Shown here: positions 26,066-35,474 of the stretch, piece after piece | Layout: each line of letters begins with the position of its first letter | How positions within the stretch are numbered: the stretch's first letter is position 1 | Source of the DNA: Pseudomonas neuropathica | GTDB lineage: Bacteria > Pseudomonadota > Gammaproteobacteria > Pseudomonadales > Pseudomonadaceae | DNA length: 64,000 nt | NCBI RefSeq assembly: GCF_015461835.1 | Contig: NZ_JACOPX010000010.1 | Coordinates: 247,285-311,284, forward strand | Direction: 5' to 3' | Notes under the pieces: model-generated | Seen by the model: the letters and a program-made list of their open reading frames with translations, nothing else | Databases searched by the model: none | What the model was told of the DNA's origin: nothing | Translations under genes and position numbers: made by a program

Positions 26066-27408
26066 CCATGAACGAGCCGTTGCCTCACCCTCACCTGCTG
26101 CTCGAACTCGATGCGCTGCGTGATAAAGCCATGGCCGCTGACTCGCTGAACAGCCTGGCGTTCAGCATGGCCAACGACCTGTACCCGCTGCTGCCCTTTC
26201 ATCAGGCGCTGGTGTTCGCCCAGCGTGAGTCATCGCTGGAGCTGTTGAACGTCTCGGGGCTGTCACGGCCCAGCGAAGACTCGCCCTATCTGGTGTGGCT
26301 GCGTCGCGCCAGTCGCTGGGTCGCGGCGCAAGTACCCGGTGCTGAGCCGGTGTGGCTGTCCCAGGACAGCGCCAGTCCACCGCCGGACATCGCCGAAGGC
26401 TGGAACGAATGGTGGCCGTCGGGGCTGTGGTGCGTGCCGGTGCAGGATCGCGACCAGCAACGGCTGGGCCTGTTGCTGCTGTTGCTGGAACAGGAACCGC
26501 CGGCGCTGTTATGGCACCACCTCAAGGGGCTGGTCAGCACCTGGGCCTATTGCTGGTCAGCGCTGACCCGGCGCAAGGGCTTGCGGCGCTGGCGGCCCAA
26601 TCGCAAACAACTGCTGCTGGTGTTGATCGTGCTCGCGGCCCTGCTGCTGTTGCCCGTGCGGCAAACGGCCTTGGCGCCGACTGAAATCGTCTCGCGGCAG
26701 GCGCAGATCATCAGCTCGCCGATCGATGGCGTGATCGAAAAGATACAGGTTCGGCCCAATCAACCTGTGGAGGCTGGCACACCGCTGTTTTCGTTGGACG
26801 AAACCACCCTGCGCAGCCGCGCTGAAGTACTCGGCAAAGAGGTCGCGGTGGCAGATGCCGAGTTGCAGGCAGCCAGCCAACGGGCCTTCGATAACCCGCA
26901 AAGCAAAAGCGAACTGACCTTGCTCGCCGGCCGCGCGCAACAGCGCCGCGCCGAACTGGCAGCGGTGCAGGCGCAACTGAAACGCACGCAAGTGCTGTCG
27001 CCACGGGGCGGCGTCGCGGTGTTCAGCGACCCCAATGACTGGCTGGGCAAACCGGTGGTGACTGGCGAGCGCATCCTGCAAGTGGCTGACCCGACGCAAC
27101 CGGCCATGCTGATTCAACTGGCCGTGGCCGATGCCATCGCCCTTGAGCCAGGCGCCGAGGTCACGCTGTTTCTCACCGCTTATCCGCTAACGCCCCTCAA
27201 GGGGCAGATTCTGGAAACCAGTTATCAGGCGCGACCCAGCGATGAGGGTGTGGTCGCCTACCGCTTGCTCGCCAGCATCGAGGGCGCCCCGGAGCACGCA
27301 CGCCTCGGCCTGCACGGCACGGCGAAGCTCTACGGCGGGCGGGTCATGCTCGGTTATTACCTGCTGCGCCGGCCGCTGGCGACGCTGCGTGCCTGGAGTG
27401 GCTGGTAA
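26062..27408 (+). CDS. GAF-like domain fused to a membrane HlyD adaptor
   Basis: A 448-residue two-part protein. Residues about 20-165 resemble a GAF-type domain (LAFSMANDLYPLLPFHQALVFAQRE, WCVPVQDRDQQRLGLLLLLLE), which would lie in the cytoplasm. One transmembrane helix follows at about 184-200 (LLLVLIVLAALLLLPV). The remainder is HlyD-like: a lipoyl half-motif (ISSPIDGVIEKIQVRPNQPVEAGTPLFSLDE), a coiled-coil hairpin, the second half (VLSPRGGVAVFSDPNDWLGKPV) and a beta-barrel (LALEPGAEVTLFLTAYP-type). It overlaps both neighbours (ATGA and TAATG). The GAF call is by fold impression and less certain than the HlyD call. Confidence 0.8.
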   Translation: MTMNEPLPHPHLLLELDALRDKAMAADSLNSLAFSMANDLYPLLPFHQALVFAQRESSLELLNVSGLSRPSEDSPYLVWLRRASRWVAAQVPGAEPVWLSQDSASPPPDIAEGWNEWWPSGLWCVPVQDRDQQRLGLLLLLLEQEPPALLWHHLKGLVSTWAYCWSALTRRKGLRRWRPNRKQLLLVLIVLAALLLLPVRQTALAPTEIVSRQAQIISSPIDGVIEKIQVRPNQPVEAGTPLFSLDETTLRSRAEVLGKEVAVADAELQAASQRAFDNPQSKSELTLLAGRAQQRRAELAAVQAQLKRTQVLSPRGGVAVFSDPNDWLGKPVVTGERILQVADPTQPAMLIQLAVADAIALEPGAEVTLFLTAYPLTPLKGQILETSYQARPSDEGVVAYRLLASIEGAPEHARLGLHGTAKLYGGRVMLGYYLLRRPLATLRAWSGW

Positions 27409-29504
27409 TGCTCGACCCGGCCGATCTGCCGGTGCCGCCGCTGCGCGAAGACTTGCGCCTGAGCGAAGCAGCCAACGGCAGCAACGGCGAACCGGCGTGG
27501 GTGATTCAGGACACGGTGATCAACCGTTTCTACCGCATCGGCTGGCTGGAATTCGAGTGCCTGCTGCGCTGGGGCCAGTCGCCGCGCCAGATCAGCGAGC
27601 AGATCGCCGAAGGCACCGCCCTGAAACCGGATGTCGAGCAAGTCCTTGATTTTCGCCAGTTCCTTGAACAGCATCAATTATTGCGAGCCGGCCCCGCTGC
27701 GCTTGAGCGGCTCAAGAACAAAAGCGCAGAAGGCAGTTGGCTGACGTGGCGCTGGTGGCTGCACCATTACCTGTTTTTCCGCATTCCGCTGCTGCGCCCG
27801 CAACAGCCGTTGCAGTCCCTGGCGCGAGCACTGGGTTGGCTGTTTCATCCGCTCACCGGGGTGTTGGTGCTGTGTCTGAGCCTGCTCGGGATCATTCTGG
27901 TGTTGCAGCAATGGGATGTGTTCACCAGCGCCGTGGTCGAGTCGTTTTCCACCGAGGGCCTGTTCAGTTTTGCCCTGGCGCTGATCGTCGCGAAAACCCT
28001 GCATGAACTCGGCCATGCCTTGGTCGCGACCCGGCTCGGCTTGCGCGTCGGGCACATGGGCATCGCGTTTGTGGTGATGTGGCCGATGCTCTACACCGAC
28101 ACCGGTGAGAGCTGGAAACTCAGCCGTTCTCGGCAGCGCCTGGCCATCGCTTCAGCGGGGATCGTGACCGAGTTGTCGCTGGCCGGACTGTCGACGCTGG
28201 GCTGGGCGTTATGTGATCCGGGCGCGTTGCGCAATGCACTGCTGTACCTGGCGACCACCAGTTGGTTGCTGTCACTGGCGCTGAACGCCAGTCCGTTCAT
28301 GCGCTTTGACGGCTACTTCATCCTTTCCGATTTGCTCGACTTTCCCAACCTGCATGAACGCGCTTCGGCGCTGGCGCGCGTCACCCTGCGGCGCAATCTG
28401 CTGGGCTTGCAGGAAGACTGGCCGGAAACGTTTCCAAGCGGTCAGCGGCGTTTGCTGGTGACCTTCGCGATCATCACGTGGATTTATCGGCTGGTGCTGT
28501 TTCTGGGGATCGCGCTGGCGGTCTATCTGTTTTTCTTCAAGGTCTTGGGGATCTTTTTGTTCATGGTCGAACTGTCGTGGTTTATCGCCCTGCCCGTGAT
28601 GCGCGAGCTGGGCCACTGGTGGAAAAGCCGCGCGGCGATTCCGAGCCGGCGCAAAGTGGCGTTTTACGCGATGTTGCTGTTGACTCTGCTGGGCTTGGCG
28701 ATGCCATGGCGCACGCAGATCGATGCGGTCGGCGTGGCCCGCGCCGAGCACCAGTTGCGCGTGTATGCGCCCTACCCGGCGCGCCTGCAATCGATTCACC
28801 CGCACGGCCCGGTCAAGGCTGGGGAAACCCTGATTACCCTGGACGAGCCGGACATCGCATCACGACTGCAGACCAGCGAAGCCAGCGCGCGCAGTTATGA
28901 GGCGCGCCTGTCCGGGCTGATCGCCGATCCCGGCGGCCTGGCCGAAGACGCCGTGACCCGCCAACGCCTCAACGTGCAGTTCGAAGAGGCTCGCGCGGCC
29001 CGCTCGGAAATCGCCCGGCTCAACCTGCAAACGCCGTTTGCCGGGGTGTGGCTGGACGTCAATCCCGACTGGAAAGCCGGGCAATGGGTCGGTCGTCAGG
29101 AGTCGCTGGGTATGCTGATTGATCCGCGCAGTTGGCAGGTCGATGCTTATGTCGCGCAGGATCAGGTGCATCGCATGGCCACGGGTGATCACGTGCGTTT
29201 CTATGCGGATGGCCAGACCACGCCGCTGTCTGGCCGTATCGTGCAAATCGGCAGCACCCGCGCCAGTCAGCTGTCGCACCGCATGTTGTCGTCACGCTTT
29301 GGCGGGCCGGTGCCGACGACCAATGCCGAACATGCGCTGATCCCGAGCAACGCGCTGTTTCAGGTATTGATCCAGCTCGATGAGCCGCTGCCGAGCCTGC
29401 GCGAGACACGCGGGCATCTGAAGATTGAGGGTGAGCGGCGCAGCTTGCTTGCCGACGGCGCTACTCATGTGCTGGCGGTATTGATGCGCGAAAGTGGTTT
29501 CTGA
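27408..29504 (+). CDS. PqqD-like / M50 metalloprotease / HlyD fusion membrane protein
   Basis: A 698-residue polytopic inner-membrane protein. Residues about 30-100 look like a PqqD-type winged helix (WVIQDTVINRFYRIGWLEFE). About 140-460 holds several transmembrane helices with a site-2-protease zinc motif in one of them (VAKTLHELGHALVATRLG, HExxH) and a downstream NASPFMRFDGYF segment that can supply the third ligand (D). After a last helix near 430-450, residues about 465-690 form a periplasmic HlyD part (YPARLQSIHPHGPVKAGETLITLDEP, LQTPFAGVWLDVNPDWKAGQWV). It is the only polytopic component of the locus and the last gene, ending 9 nt from a convergent stop. Confidence 0.85.
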   Translation: MLDPADLPVPPLREDLRLSEAANGSNGEPAWVIQDTVINRFYRIGWLEFECLLRWGQSPRQISEQIAEGTALKPDVEQVLDFRQFLEQHQLLRAGPAALERLKNKSAEGSWLTWRWWLHHYLFFRIPLLRPQQPLQSLARALGWLFHPLTGVLVLCLSLLGIILVLQQWDVFTSAVVESFSTEGLFSFALALIVAKTLHELGHALVATRLGLRVGHMGIAFVVMWPMLYTDTGESWKLSRSRQRLAIASAGIVTELSLAGLSTLGWALCDPGALRNALLYLATTSWLLSLALNASPFMRFDGYFILSDLLDFPNLHERASALARVTLRRNLLGLQEDWPETFPSGQRRLLVTFAIITWIYRLVLFLGIALAVYLFFFKVLGIFLFMVELSWFIALPVMRELGHWWKSRAAIPSRRKVAFYAMLLLTLLGLAMPWRTQIDAVGVARAEHQLRVYAPYPARLQSIHPHGPVKAGETLITLDEPDIASRLQTSEASARSYEARLSGLIADPGGLAEDAVTRQRLNVQFEEARAARSEIARLNLQTPFAGVWLDVNPDWKAGQWVGRQESLGMLIDPRSWQVDAYVAQDQVHRMATGDHVRFYADGQTTPLSGRIVQIGSTRASQLSHRMLSSRFGGPVPTTNAEHALIPSNALFQVLIQLDEPLPSLRETRGHLKIEGERRSLLADGATHVLAVLMRESGF

Positions 29505-29513
29505 CAATCCACT

Positions 29514-31205
29514 CTAGCCAGCAACCACGAAGATGATAATCGGCCCGCACACCGCCAGCAGCACATTGGAAATCGCATAGCACACGGTGAAACCGATCAC
29601 CGGAGTGTTACTCCCCGACTGCTCAATGATCTTGTTCATCGACGCTGCCTCGGTCTGTGCACCGGCCAAGGCACCAAACAGAATCATCGGGTGCAAGCGC
29701 AGCACATAGCGACCGAAATACAACGCCACCAGTGGCGGCAAAATCGTCACCACAGCGCCCGACAGCAGCAATGCCAGCCCCTGCTCCTTCATTGCGGCAA
29801 ACGCCGCCGGCCCGGCGAGCAAACCGACCACGGCGCCAAACGCGGTCAGGCCAAACTCGGAAAACGCCCATTGCGCCGCTGGCGGCAGCGCGCCGATTTC
29901 CGGGTGGCGCGAGTTGTACCAGCCAATCACCAGCGCGGCGACCAACACCCCGCCGCCGATGCCCAGTTCCACCGGGATCATGCCGACATGGGTCGAGAGC
30001 AGCCCCAACAGTGAGCCCAGCACCATGCCCAGGGTGTGCATGGCGATGTCACTTTTGTAGTTGTTCTTGCGGATCCGCCCCAGGCGTTTGGCGATGGCTT
30101 CGACACTGGCCGTGCGCCCGGTCAATGTCAGCACGTCGCCTCGACGCAGCACCGTATTGGGCAGCAGCGGCAGTTCGTAGCCCTGCCGGGAGATGGTGTT
30201 GACGAAACAGCCCAGGCGTCCATCGCTGGCCAATCGGGTTTTCGCTGCATGGATAGTCTTGCCGGCAAACTCGGCTGAAGTCAGGACGATGTCCACTTCG
30301 CGGGTAGGGAATGACAAGGACTCGGGGTGGTCGATTTCCGGCCCGACCCAATGGCTCAGCGTCCCTACCGCATCACGCAAGGCATATACCCCAAGGACAT
30401 CGCCGGCCATGAGAACGAAATTCTCATCACGCTCGATGATTTGCCCGGCCCGTACCACGCGCTCAACCGTCAATGAGTCATGCAGTTTTTCAAAGTCGAT
30501 GATGCGCTGGCCATCCGCCTGGCCGTTGCTCGCCACTTGATGAGCCCGCACGACGATGCGCGTGTAAGGCACGGTGATCGCTTCTTCTTCCTTGGCGATG
30601 CCCAGTTCCAGCTCCAGTTCACGCGCCGATTCGCGCAGATTCACCCCGAGCAGTTTCGGCGCAATGCTGCCGACAAAAACGATCAACCCGATGGTGCCGA
30701 ACAGGTAGGTAATGGCATAGGCAATCGCCATGTGGCTGTTGAGTTGCGCCTTGGCCGCGGCATCAATCGTCAGTTGATTGATCGCGCTGGTCGCGGTGCC
30801 CATGATCGCCGTGTCGGTCAGCGCCCCGGCACCGAGGCCTGCGGTAAACCCGGCGTCGAAATCGAACACCGAGTACATCAGTAGAATCGCCCCCAAAGCG
30901 GTGGCGCACAGCACCACCGAGAGCAGCACCAGTTTCAGTGTGCCGCGATTGAGGCTGCCGAAAAATTCCGGGCCACTCTTGAACCCGACGGCGTAGATGA
31001 ACATCACGAAAAACACTGACTTCAGGCCCGCCGGCACTTCCAGACCGATCTGCCCGATCAGCAAACCCATCAGCAGCGCACCGGCCACCGAGCCGAGGTG
31101 GAAGCTGCCGATGTGAATCCGGCCGATAAACACGCCCAGGGCAATCGCCAGGAACACCGCGATTTCCGGGTCGGTGCGCAAGGCGTGCAGGATGAACTCG
31201 AGCAT
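29514..31205 (-). CDS. aspT: AspT-family aspartate:alanine antiporter-like transporter
   Basis: A 563-residue transporter of the AspT/YidE group. An N-terminal hydrophobic half (residues 1-190) contains the duplicated family signature (GALTDTAIMGTATSAIN). A cytoplasmic pair of TrkA-C/RCK domains (about 200-375: ERVVRAGQIIERDENFVLMAGD, LPLLPNTVLRRGDVLTLTGRT) and a C-terminal hydrophobic half with GAQTEAASMNKIIEQSG follow. AspT couples aspartate/alanine exchange to energy conservation in some bacteria; the substrate here is inferred only. A clean AAAGGAG site supports the start. It follows the MscS gene by 24 nt and is probably co-transcribed. Confidence 0.83.
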   Translation of the reverse strand: MLEFILHALRTDPEIAVFLAIALGVFIGRIHIGSFHLGSVAGALLMGLLIGQIGLEVPAGLKSVFFVMFIYAVGFKSGPEFFGSLNRGTLKLVLLSVVLCATALGAILLMYSVFDFDAGFTAGLGAGALTDTAIMGTATSAINQLTIDAAAKAQLNSHMAIAYAITYLFGTIGLIVFVGSIAPKLLGVNLRESARELELELGIAKEEEAITVPYTRIVVRAHQVASNGQADGQRIIDFEKLHDSLTVERVVRAGQIIERDENFVLMAGDVLGVYALRDAVGTLSHWVGPEIDHPESLSFPTREVDIVLTSAEFAGKTIHAAKTRLASDGRLGCFVNTISRQGYELPLLPNTVLRRGDVLTLTGRTASVEAIAKRLGRIRKNNYKSDIAMHTLGMVLGSLLGLLSTHVGMIPVELGIGGGVLVAALVIGWYNSRHPEIGALPPAAQWAFSEFGLTAFGAVVGLLAGPAAFAAMKEQGLALLLSGAVVTILPPLVALYFGRYVLRLHPMILFGALAGAQTEAASMNKIIEQSGSNTPVIGFTVCYAISNVLLAVCGPIIIFVVAG

Positions 31206-31229
31206 GGGGCGAACTCCTTTGAGCGGCGG

Positions 31230-32843
31230 TCACTGATCCGTCGGTTCTTGCGCGGGTGCTGTGTACCACTTTTCTCGCGGCACCCACTTTTCGCTCTGCG
31301 GATCGCCCAGATAGTGCGGCGACATGATCTGCACGCCGTATTCGTTGAACACGTCCTGGATATTGGCGTGGAGCATGCTCAGCAGCACCGCACGCGGCCG
31401 CGGCTGGCTGGGGATCGCTTGCGCAACCAGCCGGTATTCCGGGTAGAAATCCGACAACGCAGTCTGGAACACCTGAGCCGGCGGGTCTTCGAGAATCCCA
31501 GGCGTACGCTTCGCCGCTTCCAGCAGCATCGCCTCGACCTGACGCCATGGTGTGTCGTAGCCAATGGTCACCACGGTATCGACGACATAACCGGAGCCTT
31601 GCACGGTGCGTGAGTAGTTTTTGGTGACGGTGCCAGTGATCATCGAATTGGGCAGCGTCAGCACTTCCCCCAGACCGGTGCGAATGCGCGTGGTGAACAT
31701 GCCCAGCTCGGTGACGGTGCCTTCGTACTCGCCGATTTTCACGAACTCGCCGGGGCGCAAGGTGCGCGTGTAGGTGAGGATCAAACCGGCGGCAGCCTGC
31801 CCGACCACGCTGGTCGCGCCGAGGGAAATCATCAGGCCGATCAGCACCGATAAGCCCTTGAACGCATCAGTACCGGCGCCGGGCAGATACGGATAGGCCA
31901 TCGCCAGAGCAAACAACCAGATCGCCAGCGCGGTGAGGCGTTGGGTCGGTTGCAGGGTTTCGTGATTGAGCCAGCTGAATGTGCCCGGCGTGGCCATACG
32001 GCGCAGGATTCGCCGGGTGAACGCGGTGACACCTCGGGCAATAAAGAAAATCGCCAGCGCCACGCCCAGTCCGGGAATCGCCCCGACGATGCCTTGCAAC
32101 AGATAACCGGCCAGTTCGAACAGGTAGTTATTGAGGCTTTCGCCCCATGGCCGCGTGTAGGGAAAGCGCGACAGGACAAAGCCCAGCCATTCGTAGGTCA
32201 ACAGCAAAATCAGCAGCCAGCGCAGCAACAGCAGCAAACGGCTGACCAGCGGATAGAGGAAATTGGAGTCGATCAGTTGTACCCGCCCGACCTTCAGCGC
32301 CTGGGTGTGGCGATCCATCAATGCGGGGAGTTTGGCCAGCAACTTGCGGCGCAGATACGCCAGGCACCACAGCAGCGCAACGTAAATCAGCGTGGCCACA
32401 GCGGCCAACGCCACCGAGCGCAGGATCATCTGCAGGTTGCGCGCCTCACGGGTTTCGGTGACCACCTGGCGCAGTTTTTCCGCCGCGCCTTCGGCGGCCT
32501 GTTGCACCGAAGAGTATTCGAGGCTGTCGATGTCCTTGGGCGCAACGATGAAGGCGCGCTTGTCACCGATCAGCACCATGTAGCTGTTCTGGATCGAATC
32601 CGTGGTGATGTTCAGCGCCGCGTCTTCATCCAGCGCCTCGCTGATGACCATTTTCGCGCGCTTGACCCGCGAGGCCGGTGCTTCCCCCAGAATGGTCGCG
32701 CGAAACAGCATGATGCTGCGGTTGGCGACCTTCAGCTCTACCGCCTCGTCGGCCGGTTTTGTCGCCTCATCGGCCGCCCAGCCGAGCCCGCTCCAGAGCG
32801 CCGCGAACACCACTATCCATACCGCCAGCAGCCTGCTTCGCAT
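31230..32843 (-). CDS. MscS-family mechanosensitive channel
   Basis: A 537-residue channel with a cleavable signal peptide (ending GLGWAADE), a periplasmic domain of about 130 residues, at least five membrane helices and a C-terminal MscS core. The pore helix region is Gly/Ala-rich (ISLGATSVVGQAAAGLILTYTRTLRPGEFVKI) and is followed by the beta domain (VTELGMFTTRIRTGLGEVLTLPNSMI). It is larger than E. coli MscS (286 aa) and resembles the YnaI/YbdG-size paralogues. The gating or pairing role with the downstream antiporter is unknown, but they share an operon. Confidence 0.9.
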   Translation of the reverse strand: MRSRLLAVWIVVFAALWSGLGWAADEATKPADEAVELKVANRSIMLFRATILGEAPASRVKRAKMVISEALDEDAALNITTDSIQNSYMVLIGDKRAFIVAPKDIDSLEYSSVQQAAEGAAEKLRQVVTETREARNLQMILRSVALAAVATLIYVALLWCLAYLRRKLLAKLPALMDRHTQALKVGRVQLIDSNFLYPLVSRLLLLLRWLLILLLTYEWLGFVLSRFPYTRPWGESLNNYLFELAGYLLQGIVGAIPGLGVALAIFFIARGVTAFTRRILRRMATPGTFSWLNHETLQPTQRLTALAIWLFALAMAYPYLPGAGTDAFKGLSVLIGLMISLGATSVVGQAAAGLILTYTRTLRPGEFVKIGEYEGTVTELGMFTTRIRTGLGEVLTLPNSMITGTVTKNYSRTVQGSGYVVDTVVTIGYDTPWRQVEAMLLEAAKRTPGILEDPPAQVFQTALSDFYPEYRLVAQAIPSQPRPRAVLLSMLHANIQDVFNEYGVQIMSPHYLGDPQSEKWVPREKWYTAPAQEPTDQ

Positions 32844-32939
32844 GCGCCTGTTTCCTTACGCCCAAGTGTCAGAGAGGGATACGTAAGGCAGCGTAGTTGA
32901 GCGATGAACGGTTGTCAGATTCCCGCGCACCGATAAGTG

Positions 32940-34055
32940 TCACGGCAGATTTTCTTTGCGCTGGCTCTCCAGAAGATCGGTGACATCGGCCGGTTGATAC
33001 ACCCAGCCAATGAACAATTCATAACCGACCGCCAGAATCACCGGCCCGGTGAACAGACCGATAATGCCGCTGGTGACCATGCCTCCAAGCGCACCGATCA
33101 GCACCACCGGCATTGGCACCGCGACGCCGCGCCCAAGCAAAAGGGGTTTGAGTACGTTGTCGGAAAGACCGGCAATAATGATCCATACAGTAAAAATGAT
33201 CGTACCGGCGTCCACGCCATCGTGCGCAAACACGTAGATCACCACAGGCACAGTAATGAGCAAGACTGGCAGTTGCATGATGCCCAGCAACAACACCATC
33301 AAGGCCAGAATGCCAGCGGCCGGAATACCCATGATCACCAATGCCACGCCGATCAGCAGCATCTGGATGAAGGCGATGCCGACGACCCCTTGTGCGACTG
33401 CACGAATGGTCGAGGTACACAGTTCGGCTATCTGCGGACCACGCACCGGGCCGGAGATCCGGGTGGTGATGGCCACTGCGGTGCGATGTCCGCGATCACC
33501 GTGGGTCATGATCAATCCGGCGACGATCAAAGCAATCACAAAAACCACAATTCCTGCACCGACGCCGGCGGCCTGATGCAGCAGCACCTTGCCCCAGTTG
33601 GTCAGGTGCGGTGCGAGTTCCTTGAACGCCCAACTCAAATCCTGCGAAGCGTGCTGCCAGATGCCGAAAATCGGCGCGCCAATCAGTGGCCAGTTTTCGA
33701 CGCTGGCCGGTGGAGGCGGAATTTCAAATTGGCCAGCTTCCATCGTGTGCATGCCGACTTTCACCGAATCGGCAACGGAAGCCCCGAGCAGGCTCAGTGG
33801 CACCATCAGAATCAGCAACCCCAGCAGCACCAGCAAGATCGCCGCCCAACCGTAGCGGTTGCCAAGTTTTGCGCCTAGCTTCTGATTCAACGGATACAGG
33901 GTGACGGCGAGAATCAGCGCCCACAGCATGACATTGAGAAACGGATGAAAGATGTCATAGCAAAACAGCACCAAAACCGTAATCAAGCCCGCGCGTATGA
34001 GCACATCCAGCAGTGCTCTGGAACTGTGAAAGGTGATCAGCGGTTTGTCTTCCAT
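32940..34055 (-). CDS. AI-2E family (TqsA/PerM-like) permease
   Basis: A 371-residue protein with about eight hydrophobic segments. Family marks are the N-terminal FLNVMLWALILAVTLYPLNQKL region, the loop with GVVGIAFIQMLLIGVALVIMG and the C-terminal GLFTGPVILAVGYELF. Members have been linked to AI-2 export or Na+/H+ antiport; the substrate cannot be told here. The ATG at 34055 has an AGGAG site 7-8 nt upstream, and the longer open frame to 34202 overlaps the divergent FadL-type gene and is rejected. It is separated from the MscS gene by about 100 nt. Confidence 0.88.
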   Translation of the reverse strand: MEDKPLITFHSSRALLDVLIRAGLITVLVLFCYDIFHPFLNVMLWALILAVTLYPLNQKLGAKLGNRYGWAAILLVLLGLLILMVPLSLLGASVADSVKVGMHTMEAGQFEIPPPPASVENWPLIGAPIFGIWQHASQDLSWAFKELAPHLTNWGKVLLHQAAGVGAGIVVFVIALIVAGLIMTHGDRGHRTAVAITTRISGPVRGPQIAELCTSTIRAVAQGVVGIAFIQMLLIGVALVIMGIPAAGILALMVLLLGIMQLPVLLITVPVVIYVFAHDGVDAGTIIFTVWIIIAGLSDNVLKPLLLGRGVAVPMPVVLIGALGGMVTSGIIGLFTGPVILAVGYELFIGWVYQPADVTDLLESQRKENLP

Positions 34056-34187
34056 TACGGCGCTCCTGATTGGGCCATCGATGAACCGTTTTGAGCCTAG
34101 TTCACATCTGGCACATCGTCTCGACTGGTGCACACGCCAATTCACGACTAAACCTGAAGGCTGATCTGTATTGATAAGGAATTCGCG

Positions 34188-35465
34188 ATGAAATCGACGC
34201 ACTCACTGATCATTCTCGCGCTGGCAGCCACTGGTGGTCAGGCACTGGCGGGCGGTATTGATCTATATGAAGCAGGTCAGGAGGGCGCTGGTCTGGCCAA
34301 TGCCGGCTCGGCGGCGCTGGCCACTGACCCGAGCGTGTTGATGAGTAACCCGGCCGGTATTGCTGCACTCAAGGGCACGCAAATCAGCTTGACCGGTCAG
34401 GCCATATTCGGCGGTCTGGGTTTTGATCGCGACAGCGATAATGACTTCTCCGGCAACGAGGGCGGCAATCCCCTGCCGATCCTGCCGGGCACCAGTTTCT
34501 TTATCAGCCATGAGCTCAATGATCGCGCCAGTATCGGCTTCGGCATGTATGGCAACTTCGGTCTGAGCGTGAAATACGACGATGACTGGGCCGGGCGCTA
34601 CTTCAGCCAGGAATCGACATTGATCGGCATTTCGATGCAGCCGACTTTCGCTTACAAGATCACCGACGATCTTTCGATGGGCATCGGACCGCGTCTGGTC
34701 TACGGCTACTACTACACAAAAATGGCCATCGACAATAACGCCTTCCTGCCGGGCACGCCGTTCCAGGAAGATGGCAAATTGCAGTACAAAGACACCGACA
34801 TCGGTACCGGGATCAATCTCGGCCTGCGCTACCAATTGAACGAGCGCACCACCGTCGGCCTGGCCTACTCCAGCAAGGTCAAGCTTGAGTTCAAGGACTC
34901 GCCTTCGGTGCACGGCGTACGCAACCCGCTGCTCAATCTGGCGTTGTCGAGGCTGGACGTCGACAACCTCGAAATCGACATGAACATCCCGCAGACCGCG
35001 ACCCTGAGCATTGCCCATCAGTTGAACGAGCAATGGACGCTGCTGAGTTCGGTGAACTGGCAGGACTGGAGCGATTTTGCCGACATCGGCGTGTCAGTGG
35101 ACAGCGCCGCCGGCGATGTTTCTCGCTCGGCAGACCGCAAATATCAGGACACCTGGCACCTGTCGATCGGCGCACAAAACCAGATCAGCCCGAAACTGCG
35201 CTGGAACATGGGTGTGGGCTACGACAGTTCCGCGGTGAAGGACAAGGATCGCACCGTCGACAACCCCATGAACGAGACCTGGCGGCTGGCGACCGGGCTG
35301 AGCTACAAACTGGCCGAAGACACCGACCTCAACCTCAATTACACGCTGGTCTGGCTGGGTGACATGGACGTTCAGCAGACCAAGCGCAATGGGCAGACGC
35401 TGTCGGGGAGTTATCCCAATAGCGCGCTGCACATTGTTGGTGGGGGCGTGACATGGCGGTTTTGA
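34188..35465 (+). CDS. FadL/OmpP1/TodX-family outer-membrane transporter
   Basis: A 425-residue outer-membrane beta-barrel expected to take up hydrophobic compounds such as long-chain fatty acids. The signal peptide (ALAATGGQALAGG) is followed by the family hatch segment near the N-terminus (GLANAGSAALATDPSVLMSNPAGIAALKGTQ; the NPAG box is typical). Alternating beta-strands end in a terminal aromatic residue (VTWRF). An AAGGA site precedes the ATG by 7 nt. It is divergent from the AI-2E permease and convergent with a TetR regulator that stops 9 nt beyond. Confidence 0.92.
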   Translation: MKSTHSLIILALAATGGQALAGGIDLYEAGQEGAGLANAGSAALATDPSVLMSNPAGIAALKGTQISLTGQAIFGGLGFDRDSDNDFSGNEGGNPLPILPGTSFFISHELNDRASIGFGMYGNFGLSVKYDDDWAGRYFSQESTLIGISMQPTFAYKITDDLSMGIGPRLVYGYYYTKMAIDNNAFLPGTPFQEDGKLQYKDTDIGTGINLGLRYQLNERTTVGLAYSSKVKLEFKDSPSVHGVRNPLLNLALSRLDVDNLEIDMNIPQTATLSIAHQLNEQWTLLSSVNWQDWSDFADIGVSVDSAAGDVSRSADRKYQDTWHLSIGAQNQISPKLRWNMGVGYDSSAVKDKDRTVDNPMNETWRLATGLSYKLAEDTDLNLNYTLVWLGDMDVQQTKRNGQTLSGSYPNSALHIVGGGVTWRF

Positions 35466-35474
35466 TCGAACTGA

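Noticed and set aside
25292..29504. Antibiotic efflux pump interpretation of the TolC/HlyD genes
   Set aside because: There is no RND, MFS or ABC permease in the operon, and the genes are tightly coupled to the giant surface protein gene, so an export role for that protein is more likely.
34056..34202. Extended N-terminus for the AI-2E permease
   Set aside because: It would overlap the divergent FadL-type gene, shows no membrane-protein character, and a clear AGGAG site supports 34055.
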